From Thauera sp. JM12B12 (GTDB lineage: Bacteria > Pseudomonadota > Gammaproteobacteria > Burkholderiales > Rhodocyclaceae), in contig NZ_CP154859.1 of the NCBI RefSeq assembly GCF_039614725.1, forward strand, positions 2,914,001 through 2,978,000: 64,000 bases of DNA. The letters are read 5' to 3'. Numbering within the stretch: the first letter of the stretch is position 1; each line of letters opens with the position of its first letter. The translations under genes and the position numbers were made by a program. The notes under the pieces are model-generated. The model did no database searches, was not told the origin of the DNA, and worked only from the letters and a program-made list of their open reading frames with translations. Shown one piece after another: positions 35,269 to 44,280 of the stretch.

Positions 35269-38109
35269 GTGGACCGACTCCCTGCCCAGAAACGCCCCGA
35301 CACCCTCCAGTACGACGCCTTCCAGGTCATCCGTCGCAACGGCGCGGCGGTCGCCTTCGACCCGGCCAAGATCGCCGTCGCCATGAACAAGGCCTTCCTC
35401 GCCGTCGAAGGCAGCCAGGGCGCGGCCTCCTCGCGCGTGCGCGAACTCGTGGCCCGCCTCACCGACACCGTGGTCGGCGCCCTCACCCGCCGCCTGCCCG
35501 ACGGTGGCCTGCTGCACATCGAGGACATCCAGGACCAGGTCGAGCTGGCCCTGATGCGCTCGGGCGAGCACGACGTCGCCCGCGCCTACGTGCTCTACCG
35601 CGAACGCCGCGCCGCCGAGCGCGCCGCGCAGCAGGGCACGGCGGCACAGGCGGGCGCCGCCGACCCGGTGCTGCAGGTCGTCGACGGCGAAGCGCGCCGC
35701 CCGCTCGACCGCGCCGCCCTGCTCGCCATGTGCCGCGAAGCGTGCGCGGGGCTGGACGGGGTATGCGCCGACACCGTGCTCGAGCACGCCGTGCGCAACC
35801 TCTACGACGGCGTGCCCATCGCCGCCGTGCGCCAGGCCCTGGTGCTGGCGGCGCGCACGCTGATCGAGCGCGAGCCGGACTACGGCCGCGTCGCCGCCCG
35901 CCTGCTGCTGTCGGCGATCCGCGTCGAGGTGCTCGGGCGCGAGACCTCGCAGGCCGACATGGCCGACCCCGATCGAGGCTATGCCGCCTGCCTGCCCGCC
36001 TTCATCCGCGCGGGCATCGCGGCCGAGCTGCTCGACCCACGGCTGGCCGACTTCGACCTCGCCCGCCTGGCAGCGGCGATCCAGCCCGAGCGCGACCTGC
36101 AGTTCGACTACCTCGGCCTGCAGACCCTGTACGACCGCTACTTCCTGCATGTCGACTGCCGCCGCATCGAGCTGCCGCAGACCTTCTTCATGCGCGTGGC
36201 GATGGGCCTGGCGATCAACGAGATCGACCGCGAGGCACAGGCGATCGCGTTCTACGAGCTGCTGTCGAGCTTCGATTTCATGAGCAGCACGCCGACGCTG
36301 TTCAACAGCGGCACCCGCCATGCGCAACTGTCGTCCTGCTACCTGACGACGGTGGCCGACAGCCTCGAGGACATCTACCAGTCGATCAAGGAAAACGCCC
36401 TGCTGCAGAAGTTCGCCGGCGGCCTGGGCAACGACTGGACCCCGGTGCGCGCGCTCGGCAGCCGCATCAAGGGCACCAATGGCCACAGTCAGGGCGTGAT
36501 CCCCTTCCTGAAGGTAGTCAACGACACCGCGGTGGCGGTGAACCAGGGCGGCAAGCGCAAGGGCGCGGTGTGCGCTTACCTCGAGACCTGGCACCTCGAC
36601 ATCGAGGAGTTTCTCGAACTGCGAAAGAACACCGGCGACGAGCGCCGCCGCACGCACGACATGAACACCGCGAACTGGATTCCCGACCTGTTCATGAAGC
36701 GCGTGCTGGAGAACGCCGAATGGACGCTGTTCTCGCCGGCCGACGTGCCCGACCTGCACGAGCGCTACGGCCAGGACTTCGAGGCGGCCTACTGCGCGTA
36801 TGAGGAGAAGGCCGAGCGCGGCGAGATCCGCCTCTTCAAGCGCCTGCCGGCGCTCCAGCTGTGGCGCAAGATGCTGACCATGCTGTTCGAGACCGGGCAT
36901 CCGTGGATCACCTTCAAGGACGCCTGCAACCTGCGCTCGCCGCAGCAGCACGTGGGCGTGGTGCATGGCTCGAACCTGTGCACCGAGATCACGCTCAACA
37001 CCTCGGCCGACGAGACCGCGGTGTGCAACCTCGGCTCGGTGAACCTGCCCGCCCATCTGGTGCGCGACGGCGACGGGCGCTGGACGCTCAACCCCGACAA
37101 GCTGCAGCGCACCGTGCGCGTCGCGATGCGCCTGCTCGACAACGTCATCGACCTCAACTACTACGCCACGCCCAAGGCGCGCGCCGCCAACCTGCGCCAC
37201 CGCCCGGTGGGCCTGGGCATCATGGGCTTTGCCGACGCCTTGCACATGATGGGCCTGGCCTACGCTTCGGACGCCGCGGTCGAGTTCGCCGACCGCTCGA
37301 TGGAAGCCGTCTGCCACGCCGCCTACTGGACCTCGACCGAACTCGCCGAGGCGCGCGGGCCGTACTCCAGCTTCCGCGGCAGCCTGTGGGATCGCGGCAT
37401 CCTGCCGCAGGACAGCCTCGCGCTGCTGGCCGAGGGTCGTGGCCACCTCGGCAACACCGGTGCCGACGCCGGCGGCGGCGCCCTGCTCGAGGTCGACCGC
37501 TCCTCGGCGCTCGACTGGGGTCCGTTGCGCGAGCGCATCGCCCGCCACGGCATGCGCAACGCGAACTGCGTCGCCATCGCGCCGACCGCGACCATCTCCA
37601 ACATCGTCGGCGTGTCGGCGTCGATCGAGCCCGACTACCAGAACCTGTACGTCAAATCCAACCTGTCGGGCGAATTCACCGTGGTCAATGCGCATCTCGT
37701 GCGCGAGCTGAAGGCGCTCGGCCTGTGGGACGAAGTGATGGTGGCCGACCTCAAGTACTTCGACGGCTCGCTCGCCCCGATCGAGCGCATCCCGGCCGAG
37801 CTCAAGGCGCGCTACGCCACCGCGTTCGAGATCGCGCCTCAGTGGTTGATCGAGGCCGCCTCGCGCCGCCAGAAGTGGATCGACCAGGCCCAGTCGCTGA
37901 ACCTCTACGTCGCCGGCGCCTCGGGCCGCAAGCTCGACGAGCTCTACCGCCTGGCCTGGCTGCGCGGACTGAAGACCACCTACTACCTGCGCACGCTGGG
38001 CGCCACCGCCATGGAGAAGGCCGGCACCGCCGCGGCAACCGTCGCCCACGCGGACCCGGCGCCCAGGGCATGCTCCATCCTCGATCCCGACTGCGAGGCC
38101 TGCCAATGA
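35269..38109 (+). CDS. nrdA: Class Ia ribonucleoside-diphosphate reductase, alpha subunit
   Basis: 946-aa catalytic subunit that reduces NDPs to dNDPs with NrdB. The ATP-cone regulatory domain (~8-110: 'YDAFQVIRRNGAAVAFDPAK') is followed by the ten-stranded barrel: substrate Cys in 'SSCYLTT', 'NLCTEITLNTSADETAVCNL' containing the catalytic Asn/Cys/Glu set, and 'NCVAIAPTATISNIVG'. The C-terminal thiol pair is in 'CSILDPDCEACQ'. GTG 35269 is preferred (GAGG eight bases upstream); conserved sequence begins ~15 residues in. The TGA overlaps the nrdB ATG by 4 bp. Oxygen-dependent, B12-independent enzyme behind a B12 riboswitch. Confidence 0.96.
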   Translation: MDRLPAQKRPDTLQYDAFQVIRRNGAAVAFDPAKIAVAMNKAFLAVEGSQGAASSRVRELVARLTDTVVGALTRRLPDGGLLHIEDIQDQVELALMRSGEHDVARAYVLYRERRAAERAAQQGTAAQAGAADPVLQVVDGEARRPLDRAALLAMCREACAGLDGVCADTVLEHAVRNLYDGVPIAAVRQALVLAARTLIEREPDYGRVAARLLLSAIRVEVLGRETSQADMADPDRGYAACLPAFIRAGIAAELLDPRLADFDLARLAAAIQPERDLQFDYLGLQTLYDRYFLHVDCRRIELPQTFFMRVAMGLAINEIDREAQAIAFYELLSSFDFMSSTPTLFNSGTRHAQLSSCYLTTVADSLEDIYQSIKENALLQKFAGGLGNDWTPVRALGSRIKGTNGHSQGVIPFLKVVNDTAVAVNQGGKRKGAVCAYLETWHLDIEEFLELRKNTGDERRRTHDMNTANWIPDLFMKRVLENAEWTLFSPADVPDLHERYGQDFEAAYCAYEEKAERGEIRLFKRLPALQLWRKMLTMLFETGHPWITFKDACNLRSPQQHVGVVHGSNLCTEITLNTSADETAVCNLGSVNLPAHLVRDGDGRWTLNPDKLQRTVRVAMRLLDNVIDLNYYATPKARAANLRHRPVGLGIMGFADALHMMGLAYASDAAVEFADRSMEAVCHAAYWTSTELAEARGPYSSFRGSLWDRGILPQDSLALLAEGRGHLGNTGADAGGGALLEVDRSSALDWGPLRERIARHGMRNANCVAIAPTATISNIVGVSASIEPDYQNLYVKSNLSGEFTVVNAHLVRELKALGLWDEVMVADLKYFDGSLAPIERIPAELKARYATAFEIAPQWLIEAASRRQKWIDQAQSLNLYVAGASGRKLDELYRLAWLRGLKTTYYLRTLGATAMEKAGTAAATVAHADPAPRACSILDPDCEACQ

Positions 38110-39179
38110 CCGCCTTCTTCGACGACTGGGACACCCCCGCCCCCCCTGCCGCGACCGGGTCCGCGAGCACCGCGCGGGCGCCGGTGCGCGCCGCCGACAA
38201 GCGCATCGTCAACGGCCAGGGCGACATCAACCAGCTCGCGCCCTTCAAGTACCCCTGGGCCTGGGAGTTCTTCCTCAACGCCAACAGGAACCACTGGACG
38301 CCGCTGGAGATCTCCATGGCGCAGGACGTGCACGACTACCACCATCGCCTGACCCCGGCCGAGCGCCATGTGTTCGAGAACGTGCTGTCCTACCTCACCA
38401 CCTCGGACATCCTCGCCATGCGCAACATCGGCCTGGCGGTGATGGAGAAGATGAGCGCGCCCGAGCTGCAGATCTACCAGGCGCGTCAGGTGTATGAGGA
38501 GGCCCTGCATACCTGGACCTACCAGCACTGCATCGAGAGCCTGGGCCTGGACCAGCAGGAGATCTACAACCGCTACCGCGTCGTGCCCGCGATCCACGGC
38601 AAGATCGCCCTCGCCAACCGTCGGCTCGAGCGCGTGATGCGGGCCGACTTCGACCTCGGCGAGCGCGACAAGCTGCACGAATTCGCGCTCTCCTACCTCT
38701 TCTTCGCTGCCATCTTCGAGGGGTGCTGGTTCTACAACGGCTTCACCCCCATCTTCGCGCTGCAGCGGCGCGGGCTGATGAAGGGCACGGCGGAGCAGCT
38801 GCAGTACATCATGCGCGACGAGGTGCTGCACTGCGCCTTCGGCATCCGCACCGTGCGCACGCTGATCGCCGAGGAGAACCTGCAGCTCGACCCGGCGGCG
38901 CTTGCCCGCCTCTGGGACGAAGCCGAGGCCGCCGAGGCCGCCTATGCCGGCTACCTGCTGCGCGAGCCCATCCTCGGCTACTCGGCCGCGCAGCACATGG
39001 GCCAGTTCCGCTACATCGCCAACCGCCGGGCCCGCCAGCTCGGGCTGGCCGAACCCTTCCCCGGCGCGGAGAACGTGCTGCCCTGGCTGGACGAGCAGGC
39101 CAACCTGCGCAAGGAGAAGAACTTCTTCGAGACGCGGGTCACCGAGTATCAGACCGGCGGCGCGCTCAGCTGGGAGTGA
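38106..39179 (+). CDS. nrdB: Class Ia ribonucleoside-diphosphate reductase, beta subunit
   Basis: 357-aa di-iron protein generating the tyrosyl radical for NrdA. Iron ligands and radical site: 'YEEALHTWTYQHCIES' contains Glu-x2-His and the radical Tyr four residues after the His, so it is not the Tyr-less class Ic form; 'AAIFEGCWFYNGF' and 'MRDEVLHCAFG' supply the other Glu/His ligands. The C-terminal tail 'TEYQTGGALSW' is expected to dock in NrdA. Coupled to nrdA by ATGA. No nrdI, nrdH or ferredoxin gene follows. Confidence 0.95.
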   Translation: MTAFFDDWDTPAPPAATGSASTARAPVRAADKRIVNGQGDINQLAPFKYPWAWEFFLNANRNHWTPLEISMAQDVHDYHHRLTPAERHVFENVLSYLTTSDILAMRNIGLAVMEKMSAPELQIYQARQVYEEALHTWTYQHCIESLGLDQQEIYNRYRVVPAIHGKIALANRRLERVMRADFDLGERDKLHEFALSYLFFAAIFEGCWFYNGFTPIFALQRRGLMKGTAEQLQYIMRDEVLHCAFGIRTVRTLIAEENLQLDPAALARLWDEAEAAEAAYAGYLLREPILGYSAAQHMGQFRYIANRRARQLGLAEPFPGAENVLPWLDEQANLRKEKNFFETRVTEYQTGGALSWE

Positions 39180-39185
39180 GCGGAT

Positions 39186-39221
39186 GCGGGTGGGGGCGCG
39201 TGCGGCGCGCGCCCCACCCGC
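39186..39221. terminator. Hairpin between convergent nrdB and gabD
   Basis: GCGGGTGGGG (39186-39195) and CCCCACCCGC (39212-39221) form a 10-bp perfect stem whose inner GCGCG/CGCGC can extend it. It lies 6 bp after nrdB and 32 bp from the gabD end. No U-run, so termination strength is uncertain. Confidence 0.45.
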
Positions 39222-39253
39222 CCGGCAGCCTGCGCGCTGCGCTCAGCCGCCGT

Positions 39254-40711
39254 TCAGCGGATCCCGCCCATGCACAGGTACTTGATCTCGACGAAGTCGT
39301 CGATGCCGTACTTCGAGCCCTCGCGGCCGATGCCGGATTCCTTGACGCCCCCGAAGGGCGCCACCTCGGTCGAGATGATGCCCTCGTTGATGCCGACGAT
39401 GCCGTATTCGAGGCCCTCGGCGACGCGCCATACGCGGGCGATGTCGCGCGCGTAGAAGTAGGCGGCGAGGCCGAACTCGGTATCGTTGGCCATGCGGATC
39501 GCCTCCTCTTCGGTGTGGAAGCGGAACAGCGGCGCCACCGGGCCGAAGATCTCCTCGCGCGCCACCCGCATTGCCGGCGTCACCCCGGTGAGGATGGTGG
39601 GCTCGAAGAAGTTGCCGCCGAGCGCATGGCGCTTGCCGCCGCAGACGATCTTCGCGCCCTTCTCCACCGCATCCCCGAGCAGTTCCTCGACCTTGGCCAC
39701 CGCGTCCTGGTTGATCAGCGGGCCCTGCTGCACCTCGCCCGAGAGGCCGGGGCCGACCTTGAGCTTCGCCACCGCCTCCGAAAGCTTCGCGGCGAAGGCG
39801 TCATGGACGCCGTCCTGCACCAGCAGGCGGTTGGCGCACACGCAGGTCTGGCCGGCGTTGCGGTACTTGGAGGCCATCGCGCCGGCCACCGCGGCGTCGA
39901 GGTCGGCGTCGTCGAAGACGATGAAGGGCGCATTGCCACCCAGTTCGAGCGCGACCTTCTTCACCGTGCCGGCACACTGCGCCATCAGCAGCTTGCCGAC
40001 CTCGGTCGAGCCGGTGAAGGAGAGCTTGCGCACGGCCGGGTTGGCGGTGAGCTCGCCACCGACTTCGGCAGCGCGATTGCTGGTGACGACATTGAGCACG
40101 CCGCGCGGCACGCCGGCGCGCTCGGCCAGTTCGGCCAGCGCGAGCGCACACAGCGGCGTGTCCTCGGCCGGCTTGATCACGATCGTGCAGCCCGCCGCCA
40201 GCGCCGGCCCGGCCTTGCGGGTGATCATCGCGATCGGGAAGTTCCACGGCGTGATCGCCGCCACCACGCCGATCGCCTGCTTGACAACGACGATGCGCTT
40301 GTCGGCCGCATGGCCGGGAATCACGTCGCCATAGACGCGCTTGCCCTCCTCGGCGAACCACTCGATGAAGGAGGCGCCGTAGGCCACCTCGCCGCGCGCC
40401 TCCGCCAGTGGCTTGCCCTGCTCGGCCGTCATCAGCACGGCGAGGTCTTCCTGATGCGCCATGATGAGCTCGAACCAGCGCCGCAGCACCGCCGCGCGCT
40501 CCTTGGCGGTGCGCGCCCGCCACGCCGGCAGCGCCGCCTCTGCGGCGGCGATGGCGCGCCGCGTTTCAGCCGCGCCCAGGTCGGGCACGCTGGCGATCAC
40601 GGCGCCATCGGCCGGATTGCTCACCGCGAAACGCATGCCCGCGTCGGCTTGAATCCATTGCCCGTCGATATAGGCCTCGGTGCGCAACAGCGCCGCATCC
40701 CTGAGTTGCAT
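39254..40711 (-). CDS. gabD: Succinate-semialdehyde dehydrogenase
   Basis: 485-aa NAD(P)-dependent aldehyde dehydrogenase converting succinate semialdehyde to succinate. Catalytic Cys290 in 'NAGQTCVCANR', Glu256 in 'ALELGGNAPF', 'TPWNFPIAMITRK', and the GabD-type C-terminus 'DFVEIKYLCMGGI'. Length equals E. coli GabD (482). ATG 40711 has GGGAG eight bases upstream; the ATG at 40738 is less likely. Single gene convergent with nrdB. A broader semialdehyde specificity (e.g. glutarate semialdehyde) is possible. Confidence 0.92.
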   Translation of the reverse strand: MQLRDAALLRTEAYIDGQWIQADAGMRFAVSNPADGAVIASVPDLGAAETRRAIAAAEAALPAWRARTAKERAAVLRRWFELIMAHQEDLAVLMTAEQGKPLAEARGEVAYGASFIEWFAEEGKRVYGDVIPGHAADKRIVVVKQAIGVVAAITPWNFPIAMITRKAGPALAAGCTIVIKPAEDTPLCALALAELAERAGVPRGVLNVVTSNRAAEVGGELTANPAVRKLSFTGSTEVGKLLMAQCAGTVKKVALELGGNAPFIVFDDADLDAAVAGAMASKYRNAGQTCVCANRLLVQDGVHDAFAAKLSEAVAKLKVGPGLSGEVQQGPLINQDAVAKVEELLGDAVEKGAKIVCGGKRHALGGNFFEPTILTGVTPAMRVAREEIFGPVAPLFRFHTEEEAIRMANDTEFGLAAYFYARDIARVWRVAEGLEYGIVGINEGIISTEVAPFGGVKESGIGREGSKYGIDDFVEIKYLCMGGIR

Positions 40712-40871
40712 GGTCGTGTCTCCCTGTGGTGCATTCATGGCCGCGAGGGCAGCGGCGGATGACGCGCTGCGCGGCCACCAAAACGAAGATGGTAACGCGT
40801 GGGCCGGGCATCTGGCCTGCCGGCATCCGGCGCAATGTCCGCCGCACGACGGACCCGCGCGCGGTAAACGC

Positions 40872-40898
40872 AAAAAACCGCCACGAAGGCGGTTTTTT
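40872..40898. terminator. Bidirectional terminator after tRNA-Pro
   Basis: CCGCC (40878-40882), 5-base loop, GGCGG (40888-40892), flanked by six A (40872-40877) and six T (40893-40898), so it works in both directions. It stands 11 bp after the tRNA 3' end on the minus strand. Confidence 0.85.
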
Positions 40899-40909
40899 GC
40901 GGGAATTTA

Positions 40910-40986
40910 TGGTCGGGGAAAGAGGATTCGAACCTCCGGCCCCTGCGTCCCGAACGCAGTGCTCTACCAGGCTGAGCTATTCCCCG
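40910..40986 (-). tRNA. tRNA-Pro (anticodon CGG)
   Basis: 77 nt with encoded CCA. Acceptor CGGGGAA/TTCCCCG, D-arm region 'TAGCTCAGCCTGGTAGAGCA', anticodon stem CTGCG/CGCAG with loop TTCGGGA (anticodon CGG, reading CCG), T-loop 'GGTTCGAATCC', discriminator A then CCA at 40912-40910. It lies 45 bp after the ispB stop on the same strand. Confidence 0.97.
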
Positions 40987-41031
40987 ACACTTTCTTGCAG
41001 GTCTTGCTGCTCTGCGAAGCCAGAAACTATA

Positions 41032-42009
41032 TCAGTGTTTTCGCCGAACTGCAAAGTCCGATAATTGTAGCAACGCTTCCTTGAAATTGGAAGGGGGCAG
41101 CACGGAAATCGCGTCGATGGCGAGTGCCGCCTCGGCTTGCGCGTAGCGGCGCGTCTCCTCGAGCGCGCCGGTGTGCTGGATCGCCGCGAGCACGGCGGCG
41201 AAATCCTCGCGACCGCCATTCTCGATCGCGGCCCGGACCAAGGCCGCCTGCTCGGCCGTGCCGTGCTGCATGACGTGGATCAGGGGCAGCGTCGGTTTGC
41301 CCTCGGCGAGGTCGTCGCCCAGATGCTTGCCGGTGTCGGCCTCGTCGGCGGAGTAGTCGAGCACGTCGTCGATGAGCTGGAAGGCAGTGCCCAGGTGCAT
41401 GCCGAAGGCGGCCAGACGGGCCTCGAGCGCGGCATCCGCACCACCCACGATGCCGCCCAGGCGCGCGGCGGCCTCGAACAGCTTCGCGGTCTTGTAGCGA
41501 ATCACGCGCAGGTAGTCGTCGATGACCACGTCTGCGTTATGGCAGTTGAGCAGCTGCAGCACCTCGCCCTCGGCGATGACGTTGGTCGCATCGGCGAGGA
41601 CCTGCATGACGCGCATGCTGTCGACGCCCACCATCATCTGGAAGGCGCGCGAATAGAGGAAGTCGCCGACGAAGACTGCGCTCGCGTTGCCGTACATCGC
41701 GTTGGCGGTCTTGTTGCCGCGACGCAGGTCGGATTCGTCGACCACGTCGTCGTGCAGCAGGGTGGCGGTGTGGATGAACTCGACCACGGCGGCGAGCTCG
41801 TGATGGTGCGTGCCGCGATAGCCCATCGCCCCGGCGGTAAACAGCACCAGCGCCGGGCGCAGACGCTTGCCGCCACTCTGGACGATGTATTCGGCGACCC
41901 GGCGAATCAGGTCCACGTCCGAGTGCAGGCGACTGCGGATGACCGCATCCACCGCCTGCATGTCGGCGGCGATCGGCGCAAAGAGCTGCTTGACGGACAA
42001 GACGGACAC
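41032..42009 (-). CDS. ispB: Polyprenyl (octaprenyl) diphosphate synthase
   Basis: 325-aa trans-prenyltransferase making the C40 side chain of ubiquinone. First Asp-rich motif 'LLHDDVVDESDLRRG', second 'FQLIDDVLDYSAD', with 'GGKRLRPALVLFTAGAMGY' before and 'GKHLGDDLAEGKPTLPLIH' after, all in the IspB pattern. GTG 42009 gives a normal N-terminus although no clear Shine-Dalgarno sequence is present; a nearby TTG or ATG 41961 is possible. Chain length is set by residues I cannot judge reliably. Confidence 0.92.
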   Translation of the reverse strand: MSVLSVKQLFAPIAADMQAVDAVIRSRLHSDVDLIRRVAEYIVQSGGKRLRPALVLFTAGAMGYRGTHHHELAAVVEFIHTATLLHDDVVDESDLRRGNKTANAMYGNASAVFVGDFLYSRAFQMMVGVDSMRVMQVLADATNVIAEGEVLQLLNCHNADVVIDDYLRVIRYKTAKLFEAAARLGGIVGGADAALEARLAAFGMHLGTAFQLIDDVLDYSADEADTGKHLGDDLAEGKPTLPLIHVMQHGTAEQAALVRAAIENGGREDFAAVLAAIQHTGALEETRRYAQAEAALAIDAISVLPPSNFKEALLQLSDFAVRRKH

Positions 42010-42037
42010 GCTCGCGACAAAAGCGGCGATGTTAGGC

Positions 42038-42074
42038 GGCGCCCGCGCGCGGCGTCAAGCCGCGCGCGGGCGCC
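42038..42074. other. 16-bp perfect GC hairpin between binding-protein gene and ispB
   Basis: GGCGCCCGCGCGCGGC (42038-42053), loop GTCAA, GCCGCGCGCGGGCGCC (42059-42074). It sits 24 bp after the stop of the upstream gene and 28 bp before the ispB start on the minus strand. No U-run follows; it may be a rho-assisted terminator or an mRNA-stabilising structure. Confidence 0.6.
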
Positions 42075-42098
42075 GGTCCGCGCGGTGACGCGCGCCGA

Positions 42099-43361
42099 TC
42101 ATTTCCCGGTCTGGGCACGCATGACGGCGTTGTCGAGCGCTTCCTTTGCAGCCTTCTCGTCCGCCCACACGCCGGCGAGCTCCTCGTCGAGAATGCGGCG
42201 CACCTTCTGCCGCTCGACCACCGGCTGTGCCGAGGACTGCGCCGTGGCGGGCTTGTTGCTCAGCTGATCGACCGCGACCCGGACGTTCTCGAGATCCTGG
42301 CCGAGCAGCTCGCTGCGCGAGGCCAGCAGGCCTGCGCGGTTGAGCGGCAGATAGCCGGTCTCGCGCTGCCAAGCGACCTGGTTGTCGGGCTGCAGCCAGA
42401 AACCGACGAAACGCGCGACCGCCTTGTATTCGACCGGCTTCTTGCCCGCGGCCGTCCACAGCGCGGGACCGTCGGCCACGGTGTTCTGCGGCGCACCGGG
42501 GAAGTCATCGTAGTACGGCAGCCGCGACACCGCGACATCGACCTTGCCGGTGCGACGGAAGTCGGTCCAGCTCGCCGAAGGGGCCGCGATCACCGCGCAC
42601 TCTCCGCTGGCGAAGCGCTGCTCGGCCTCGGTCTGCTGCGGGAAGACGTGCAGATAGCGCGCGCGCGTCCAGCTCGCCATCATCGCCACGTGCTTGACCT
42701 GGAACATGCCGTTGAAGCTCGGCACCGTCGCCTTGCCCTCCTGCCTGGCGACCGGCGCGTTGTGCCAGGCGCTGAGATTCTCGACCATCACGCGGCCCGG
42801 CTCGGAGACCGTGTAAGGGCAGGTGTGGCCGGTGTCGGCAAGGCGACCGAGCGTCTCCTGGAGATCGAACCAGGTGTCGATGCGCGTGGTCTCGGGATTC
42901 ACGCCCGCGCGACGCAGCGCTTCGCGGTTGAGGAAGAGCACCGGCGTCGACAGACCGACCGGCAGCGCCAGCAGGTTGCCCTTGGCGTCGACCGGGGTGC
43001 GCGTCATCATCGCCGGCGGACGCAGCGTCTGCAGCGGCGTGCCGCTCTCCTTCATGAGCGCATGCAAGGGCTTGAAGCGCGGCTTGCCGGCGACGAAATC
43101 GTCCTCGTCGTCGCCCTCGAGGATCAGCATGTGCGGCGCCGCCGTGCGCCAGTCCGCCGAGGACAGCACGACCCGCACATCCTTCGACTGCGCGTTGAAG
43201 CGCTCGACGAGGTCCTTGAGCGCCGCCGCCTTGCTCTCGGGCAGGCGATGGAAGAGCTCGATCTGCTGCTGTGCCGCAGCCTGGGCGAGCGCCCATGGCG
43301 ACACCATTGCCGCTGCGGTGAACGCAACGGCCACAAAACCCTTGAAACACTTTCTATTCAT
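42099..43361 (-). CDS. Orphan ABC substrate-binding protein, UgpB-like
   Basis: 420-aa periplasmic type I-cluster binding protein (extracellular solute-binding family 1). Signal peptide 1-31 ('FVAVAFTAAAMVSPWALAQA'). 'IELFHRLPESKAAALKDLVE' and 'FASGECAVIAAPSASWTDFR' resemble the glycerol-3-phosphate binder UgpB; 'GYLPLNRAGL' is another family feature. A C-terminal charged tail (~385-420). No permease or ATPase gene lies beside it, so it must work with a distant transporter or as a receptor. It begins with ATG 43361 and is divergent from the lipoprotein gene. Confidence 0.8.
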   Translation of the reverse strand: MNRKCFKGFVAVAFTAAAMVSPWALAQAAAQQQIELFHRLPESKAAALKDLVERFNAQSKDVRVVLSSADWRTAAPHMLILEGDDEDDFVAGKPRFKPLHALMKESGTPLQTLRPPAMMTRTPVDAKGNLLALPVGLSTPVLFLNREALRRAGVNPETTRIDTWFDLQETLGRLADTGHTCPYTVSEPGRVMVENLSAWHNAPVARQEGKATVPSFNGMFQVKHVAMMASWTRARYLHVFPQQTEAEQRFASGECAVIAAPSASWTDFRRTGKVDVAVSRLPYYDDFPGAPQNTVADGPALWTAAGKKPVEYKAVARFVGFWLQPDNQVAWQRETGYLPLNRAGLLASRSELLGQDLENVRVAVDQLSNKPATAQSSAQPVVERQKVRRILDEELAGVWADEKAAKEALDNAVMRAQTGK

Positions 43362-43583
43362 GAACTTGTCACACGCGACGGATGACCCGGACCGGCGGTC
43401 CGCAGGCCGCGCGAATTATAGTGCGCCACGCCCCGCGCGCGCAGGTCCGCGATGTAACATCCGCCGCCGCAGCCACGGCCGCGCAGACTTGGGCAGCGCG
43501 CGACGGCGGCGGCCGAGATTCCGCCTCAGGATTGCCGCAACGCTGCCGTTATACGAGTCAAGTCTCTCCACCACAGGTTCGCC

Positions 43584-43958
43584 ATGCGCCGCTCGAATCC
43601 GTCCTCCCTGCGCACCGCCGCCCTGCTCCTCGCCCTCGCGCCTCTGGCTACCGGCTGCGAGCAGGTCATGGATCTGCTCGAGCTGCCGAACCCCGCGCGC
43701 GAGGCCGCCCGGCTCGAGGCCGAAGGACGCGCCATCGGCGGCGCCTGCCGCCATGCCGGGCGCTCGCTCGAAGACTGCTACACGCTCAACGCCGGCGCCG
43801 AGAAGGCCTCGGTGTTCGCCGGCTGGCGCGACATGAACGACTACATGATGGAGCACAAGCTCGACGTCGTGCCTTCCCGCCTCACGCCCGAGCCAGGGAA
43901 GCCCGGCGAGCATGCGAAGGGACCGGAGTCGCACGGGGCGGCCGCGCCGCCGAAGTGA
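43584..43958 (+). CDS. Small predicted lipoprotein
   Basis: 124 aa. Signal peptide with lipobox LATGC (Cys25; 'LLLALAPLATGCEQ'), so exported and lipid-anchored. Residue +2 after Cys is Glu, not Asp, so the outer membrane is the likely site. The mature part has two further Cys in 'GGACRHAGRSLEDCYTLN', probably a disulphide or metal pair, and a Pro/Gly/His-rich tail. No family with a known function recognised. Single gene; the next same-strand gene is rlmM, 322 bp away. Confidence 0.75.
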   Translation: MRRSNPSSLRTAALLLALAPLATGCEQVMDLLELPNPAREAARLEAEGRAIGGACRHAGRSLEDCYTLNAGAEKASVFAGWRDMNDYMMEHKLDVVPSRLTPEPGKPGEHAKGPESHGAAAPPK

Positions 43959-43977
43959 GCCCGCCGCCGTCGGTGAC

Positions 43978-44201
43978 TCAGGGCGCCGGCCTGGCTGACG
44001 CCGGGCTTGGCATAACGCACACCGAAGCTGGCGACTTCGTTGATGCGCCCGGCCCGCCACCTTGGTGGCGATCACGAGCTTCTCGCGCGCCTGACGCGCG
44101 AGCCAGTTGCCCACGGTGCGCTCGATCTCGCCGCAGGTCTCCGCGAGCGGCGGCCCCGAGGCGATGGAAACTCCCCCGGTCGCGCCGTCGCGGCTTATCA
44201 T
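43978..44201 (-). pseudogene. Broken aldo/keto reductase fragment
   Basis: From 44201 down to ~44049 the minus strand encodes 'ETCGEIERTVGNWLARQARE' followed by 'KLVIATKVAG', the conserved N-terminal part of Tas/YajO-type aldo/keto reductases (normally ~340 aa). After that the frame breaks; another frame continues with 'INEVASFGVRYAKPGVSQ' to about 43978. No full-length gene can be built, and the ~320-bp gap between the lipoprotein and rlmM genes has no other gene. Likely the scar of a gene lost by deletion. Confidence 0.45.
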
Positions 44202-44280
44202 CCGGGCCTTGCCATGTCGCTGTGCCTCGCGCTCGCGACCACCGGCCCAATCATACTTCAGCGCCTGCGCCCCCCATCCG

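Noticed and set aside
35101..38106. 1001-codon open frame on the minus strand opposite nrdA
   Set aside because: High GC suppresses stop codons in antisense frames; the plus strand encodes a complete nrdA with all motifs, and the antisense translation has no recognisable domain. The same applies to other long antisense frames (e.g. opposite pnt, rhlE, sulP).
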